Below are positions 6,407-9,014 of a stretch of 9,014 nucleotides of DNA, in pieces (position 1 is the stretch's first letter; each line of letters begins with the position of its first letter). Origin of the DNA: Bacteroidales bacterium (lineage in GTDB: Bacteria > Bacteroidota > Bacteroidia > Bacteroidales > UBA4181); the NCBI GenBank assembly GCA_031259205.1, contig JAIRLS010000189.1, forward strand, positions 1 to 9,014. The letters run 5' to 3'. Position numbers and translations under genes: made by a program. A model generated the notes under the pieces. The model saw nothing but the letters and a program-made list of their open reading frames with translations, was not told the origin of the DNA and did not search any database.

Positions 6407-7528
6407 ATGGATTTTAAAACACTCATCAACGATTTCGACTGGGAAGGCGTCCGGTCGGAAATATATGGCAAAACAGCCGGTGACGTCGAACTTGCCCTAA
6501 ATACGGATAAAAGGAGTATCGACGACTTTATGGCGATGATTTCTCCGGCAGCCGCGCCTTATCTCGAATCAATGGCCCTGTTGAGCCGCCGGTATACGCA
6601 ACAACGCTTCGGCAATACCATTCAGTTCTATATACCCCTGTATCTGACCAACTCATGTGTCAACCACTGCGTATATTGCGGATTTAACCACAACAATCCT
6701 ATCAAAAGGATTATTCTCAGCGAAGAACAGATCATGCGTGAAGTAGAAGCCATCAAGAAAATCGGTAATTTCCGGCATATATTGCTGGTTACCGCAGAAA
6801 ATCCCCGTGACGCAGGCGTGGACTATCTCGAAAAAGCCATACATTTGGTAAAACCCTGTTTCCCGTCTATCTCCATTGAAGTACAGCCGCTTTCGGAAGC
6901 CGACTACCGCCGGTTGACCCGCATCGGGCTGAATGCCGTATATTGTTATCAGGAAACTTATCATAAAGACCGATACAAAATCTATCATCCCAAAGGCATG
7001 AAATCGAAGTTCGATTGGCGTATCGACAGTTTCGACCGGATGGGAAGGGCAGGCGTACACAAAATCGGACTGGGCGCTTTGATCGGACTGGAAGACTGGC
7101 GGACGGAAGGCGTATGTATGGCGCTGCACCTGCGCTACCTGCAAAAAAACTACTGGCAAACAAAGTATTCCCTGTCTTTTCCGCGCATGCGTCCTCATGA
7201 AGGAAAGAATTTCCAGCCCAATGTGACGATGAGCAATAAGGAACTCGCACAAATGATCTTTGCTTTCCGTATTTTCGACCACGACATCGAAATCACGCTG
7301 TCTACCCGTGAGGATAAGGTTTTTCGCGACCAGATGACTTCGCTGGGCATCACTTCCCTCAGCGCCGGTTCCAAAACCGATCCCGGAGGCTATGCCGTTT
7401 ATCGTAACGAGTTGCAACAGTGGGAAATCAACGACAACCGCACGCCCGACGAAGTGACGGAAGCCGTCAAAAAACAGGGATATGAAGTCGTCTGGAAAGA
7501 TTGGGATTTAAGCCTGCAAAGTGATTGA
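6407..7528 (+). CDS. thiH: 2-iminoacetate synthase (tyrosine lyase)
   Basis: ThiH is a radical-SAM enzyme that cleaves tyrosine to p-cresol and dehydroglycine (2-iminoacetate), which ThiG uses with ThiS thiocarboxylate and deoxyxylulose phosphate to form the thiazole of thiamin. From ATG 6407 the protein has 373 residues, close to the usual length of about 375. The cluster motif CxxxCxxC is present as CVNHCVYCGF (Cys84, Cys88, Cys91). Further family features are IPLYLTNSC just before it, ILLVTAENP, ISIEVQPL, GLNAVYCYQETYH, HPKGMKSKFDWRIDS, GALIGLEDWR and LSAGSKTDPGGY near the end. The ATG at 6407 fits family N-termini (MDFKTLINDFDWEGV) and has GGGG about nine bases upstream; ATG 6398 would add three residues. 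It is cotranscribed with thiC under the same riboswitch. Its partners thiG, thiS and thiF are not seen here. Confidence 0.97.
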   Translation: MDFKTLINDFDWEGVRSEIYGKTAGDVELALNTDKRSIDDFMAMISPAAAPYLESMALLSRRYTQQRFGNTIQFYIPLYLTNSCVNHCVYCGFNHNNPIKRIILSEEQIMREVEAIKKIGNFRHILLVTAENPRDAGVDYLEKAIHLVKPCFPSISIEVQPLSEADYRRLTRIGLNAVYCYQETYHKDRYKIYHPKGMKSKFDWRIDSFDRMGRAGVHKIGLGALIGLEDWRTEGVCMALHLRYLQKNYWQTKYSLSFPRMRPHEGKNFQPNVTMSNKELAQMIFAFRIFDHDIEITLSTREDKVFRDQMTSLGITSLSAGSKTDPGGYAVYRNELQQWEINDNRTPDEVTEAVKKQGYEVVWKDWDLSLQSD

Positions 7529-7593
7529 ACCTGCGGGCAGAATCATATCACACAAAACGATACCACGCAATATTCAGGTTCATTCTTTTATTG

Positions 7594-7754
7594 AGGCGCT
7601 GTGAAAGGGCGAAGACGCGCAACGACGTCCGCCCGGGACTTTTTTTTAACCACAAAGGACACGAAGTTTCACGAAGTTTTTTTTACTTTGTGTTACTTCT
7701 ACGACTTCGTGGTTAAAAAAAATCCCGCAGGGATGCCGTTGTTTCATAGCGCCT
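7594..7754. repeat. Long imperfect inverted repeat downstream of thiH
   Basis: Outer ends AGGCGCTGTGAAA (7594-7606) and TTTCATAGCGCCT (7742-7754) are complementary except for one mismatch or wobble position. An inner perfect 14-bp pair, TTTTTTTTAACCAC (7640-7653) and GTGGTTAAAAAAAA (7709-7722), lies around a core with CACAAAG/CTTTGTG and CGAAG/CTTCG pairs. AACCACAAAGGACACGAAG resembles a class of intergenic repeats that recur in many genomes. The whole could fold as a roughly 160-base cruciform or RNA hairpin and may end thiC-thiH transcription. It fills most of the 334-base gap before the next gene, which otherwise holds nothing recognised. Confidence 0.7.
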
Positions 7755-7800
7755 TAATAAAAGATTTAGCCCCAAAATAATCATGTATTAAAAAAATAAT

Positions 7801-7808
7801 TACATTTG
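7801..7808 (+). promoter_or_regulatory. Candidate -7 promoter element for the HAD phosphatase gene
   Basis: TACATTTG fits the Bacteroidetes -7 consensus TAnnTTTG and stands 54 bases before the start codon. No good TTTG lies 19-21 bases upstream, so the -33 half is weak and the assignment is tentative. Confidence 0.45.
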
Positions 7809-7862
7809 CCATGATAAAAAAACTAAAAATAAGAACATGAACCGTGTTAAAAACCGTGCCGA

Positions 7863-8720
7863 ATGTGTGAAAAAGAAACAATATCCGGTCTGAAATCCCG
7901 GCTGAAAGAGATTAAACATGTGGCGCTGGACATGGATGGCACCATCTATAAGGGCACGACATTGTTTCCGTTTACCGTCGGGTTCCTGCACGATTTGAAA
8001 AAGATGGGGATACCTTATTCCTTTCTGACCAACAACCCCACCAAAAGCGCGGCCGATTACCTGTCGAAACTCAAAAATATGGGTATTCCGGCCACCGTGA
8101 ACGAAATATACACCTCAAGCATGGCCGCCATTGACTATATCCGGCGGAGCTATCCCGCCGTCAAACGTTTGTTTATACTGGGTACGCCGGGCATGACCGG
8201 AGAATTTGAAGCGGCCGGCTTCCTGTCCGTCAAGGATGACGCCGCTGAAAAACCGGATGGCGTAGTTGTGGCGTTTGACACCACGCTGACCTATTCCCGG
8301 CTGTGCAGAGCAGCCTGGTGGATTGCCGCCGGACTGCCGTATATCGCCACCAATCCCGACAAAGTCTGTCCTACCGACCGGCAGACAATACTGGTAGATT
8401 GCGGTTCTATCTGCGCCGCTCTTGAAAAAGCGACCAACAGAACGCCCGATGTGATCATCGGAAAACCGGCGCCGAGAATGCTCGACGGCATCATGCAGCG
8501 TTACGGACTGAAACCCCATGAAATAGCCATGGTCGGCGACAGGATTTACACGGATATCGTCATGGCGAAAAATACCCATGCCATGGGCGTGCTGGTGCTA
8601 ACGGGCGAAACGACGCCGGAAGATGTGAAAACCAGCGACGTACAACCCGACGTAGTGGCGAATGACCTCGCCGGTTTTGGCAAAATGCTCATGCAGGCGC
8701 GTAATATTAAAATAAATTGA
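7863..8720 (+). CDS. HAD-superfamily IIA sugar-phosphate phosphatase, NagD-like
   Basis: A 285-residue cytosolic phosphatase of the HAD subfamily IIA (NagD / p-nitrophenylphosphatase group), which removes phosphate from small phosphorylated metabolites. Motif I is DMDGT with nucleophile Asp23 and acid/base Asp25, followed by the family's typical T-I-Y-K-G. Motif II is FLTNNPTKS (Thr56-Asn57-Asn58). Motif III/IV is IGKPAP with Lys201, then VGDRIYTDI with Asp226 and Asp231. The region between II and III, about 60-195, is the C2 cap that chooses the substrate. All catalytic residues are present and length is normal. The true substrate is not deducible. No longer start exists, since an in-frame stop lies at 7848-7850. 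It is separated from thiH by the inverted repeat and so probably has its own promoter; the next gene follows after 74 bases. Confidence 0.92.
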   Translation: MCEKETISGLKSRLKEIKHVALDMDGTIYKGTTLFPFTVGFLHDLKKMGIPYSFLTNNPTKSAADYLSKLKNMGIPATVNEIYTSSMAAIDYIRRSYPAVKRLFILGTPGMTGEFEAAGFLSVKDDAAEKPDGVVVAFDTTLTYSRLCRAAWWIAAGLPYIATNPDKVCPTDRQTILVDCGSICAALEKATNRTPDVIIGKPAPRMLDGIMQRYGLKPHEIAMVGDRIYTDIVMAKNTHAMGVLVLTGETTPEDVKTSDVQPDVVANDLAGFGKMLMQARNIKIN

Positions 8721-8794
8721 AATAAAGACTCGTACCTGTCGTACATGATAACTCTCCCTAATTATGCAATTCATCATCCATCATTTTTTGAAAC

Positions 8795-9014
8795 ATGAAA
8801 AACAGTTTTTTTAACACATCCATCCTGACAGTTGCCGCTATGTTGTCGATTTCCGGATGTAACGACAAATTGGCGGACAATTTTGCATCACCACACGATA
8901 GTGTGACTACCGGCGTGTATTGGTATTGGATCAACGACAATATCTCAAAAGAAGGCGTTGTCAAAGATTTGCAGGCGATGAAAAAAGCGGGTATCAACTC
9001 CGTGTTTATCGGGA
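8795..9014 (+). CDS. Lipoprotein, N-terminus of a GH106-like alpha-L-rhamnosidase (3' end outside window)
   Basis: The frame is open from ATG 8795 to the right edge, giving 73 residues of a longer protein. Residues 1-22 form a lipoprotein signal: MKNSFFNTS, a hydrophobic core, and the lipobox SISGC with Cys22. Residues about 40-73 read GVYWYWINDNISKEGVVKDL followed by QAMKKAGINSVFIG. This strongly resembles the opening of the GH106 catalytic domain (the W-x-W-M-N-G-N-I-T-K-E-G-I-x-x-D-L-E-A-M-K-x-x-G-I pattern). GH106 enzymes release terminal alpha-L-rhamnose from pectin-type glycans in the periplasm. Other barrel glycosidases can open similarly, so the family is probable, not certain. The upstream 74 bases show no clear promoter, so it may be read through from the phosphatase gene or start a new glycan locus. 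Confidence 0.75.
   Translation, partial: MKNSFFNTSILTVAAMLSISGCNDKLADNFASPHDSVTTGVYWYWINDNISKEGVVKDLQAMKKAGINSVFIG

Noticed and set aside
5662..6471. Long - strand frame (269 codons) opposite thiC
   Set aside because: It is a shadow of a GC-rich coding region; thiC on the + strand is certain and the antisense translation has no domain pattern.
6653..7417. Long - strand frame (254 codons) opposite thiH
   Set aside because: It is the antisense shadow of a clear radical-SAM gene.
7594..7754. CRISPR array or tRNA cluster in the repeat after thiH
   Set aside because: The repeat is a single inverted structure, with no regular spacer pattern and no tRNA arms or CCA end.
8758..8997. A 79-codon - strand frame at the right edge
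   Set aside because: It lies opposite the lipoprotein start with its SISGC lipobox and GH106-like opening on the + strand, which explains the sequence better.

Overview
The window looks like a chromosome segment from a gut-type Bacteroidales bacterium. The evidence is a SusD-family tail, several short-signal lipoproteins with a lipobox Cys near residue 21-22, a DUF1735 plus discoidin surface protein, a BACON-domain protein, a GH106-like lipoprotein, and Bacteroidetes-type promoters (TTTG / TAnnTTTG). All supported genes lie on the + strand. Coding regions look moderately GC-rich, while the stretch at about 3900-4300 is clearly AT-rich.

Positions 1-3665 are the distal part of a polysaccharide utilization locus (PUL). 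It runs: the C-terminal 177 residues of a SusD-like glycan-binding lipoprotein, a lipoprotein with DUF1735 and two F5/8 type C (discoidin) domains, and a lipoprotein with a BACON domain followed by a TIM-barrel-like glycosidase domain that I cannot place in a named family. Together these would capture and trim a host or dietary glycan at the cell surface; the SusC transporter should lie just upstream of the window.

Positions 3668-4529 are a decay zone without an intact gene. It opens, two bases after the BACON gene's stop, with a frameshifted, internally deleted and truncated remnant of a radical-SAM glycyl-radical-enzyme activase, in which two of the three cluster cysteines read as Tyr. Next come a 114-bp AT-rich block bounded by 13-bp perfect inverted repeats, a possible insertion-sequence end, a strong hairpin, and a degenerate palindromic repeat.

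Positions 4530-7528 are a thiamin pyrimidine/thiazole unit. A well-matched Bacteroidetes promoter leads into a TPP riboswitch (THI box), then thiC and thiH. ThiC makes HMP phosphate from AIR, and ThiH makes dehydroglycine from tyrosine. The usual partners thiS, thiG, thiF and thiE are not in the window. A long imperfect inverted repeat follows thiH.

Positions 7794-9014 hold a HAD-IIA (NagD-like) sugar-phosphate phosphatase and then the first 73 codons of a lipoprotein resembling GH106 alpha-L-rhamnosidases, which runs off the right edge and may open a second glycan-degradation cluster. I saw no tRNA, rRNA, CRISPR array or intact transposase. The main unusual items are the decayed activase, the inverted-repeat block beside it, and the unclassified BACON/TIM-barrel protein with an adjacent Asp-Glu pair.
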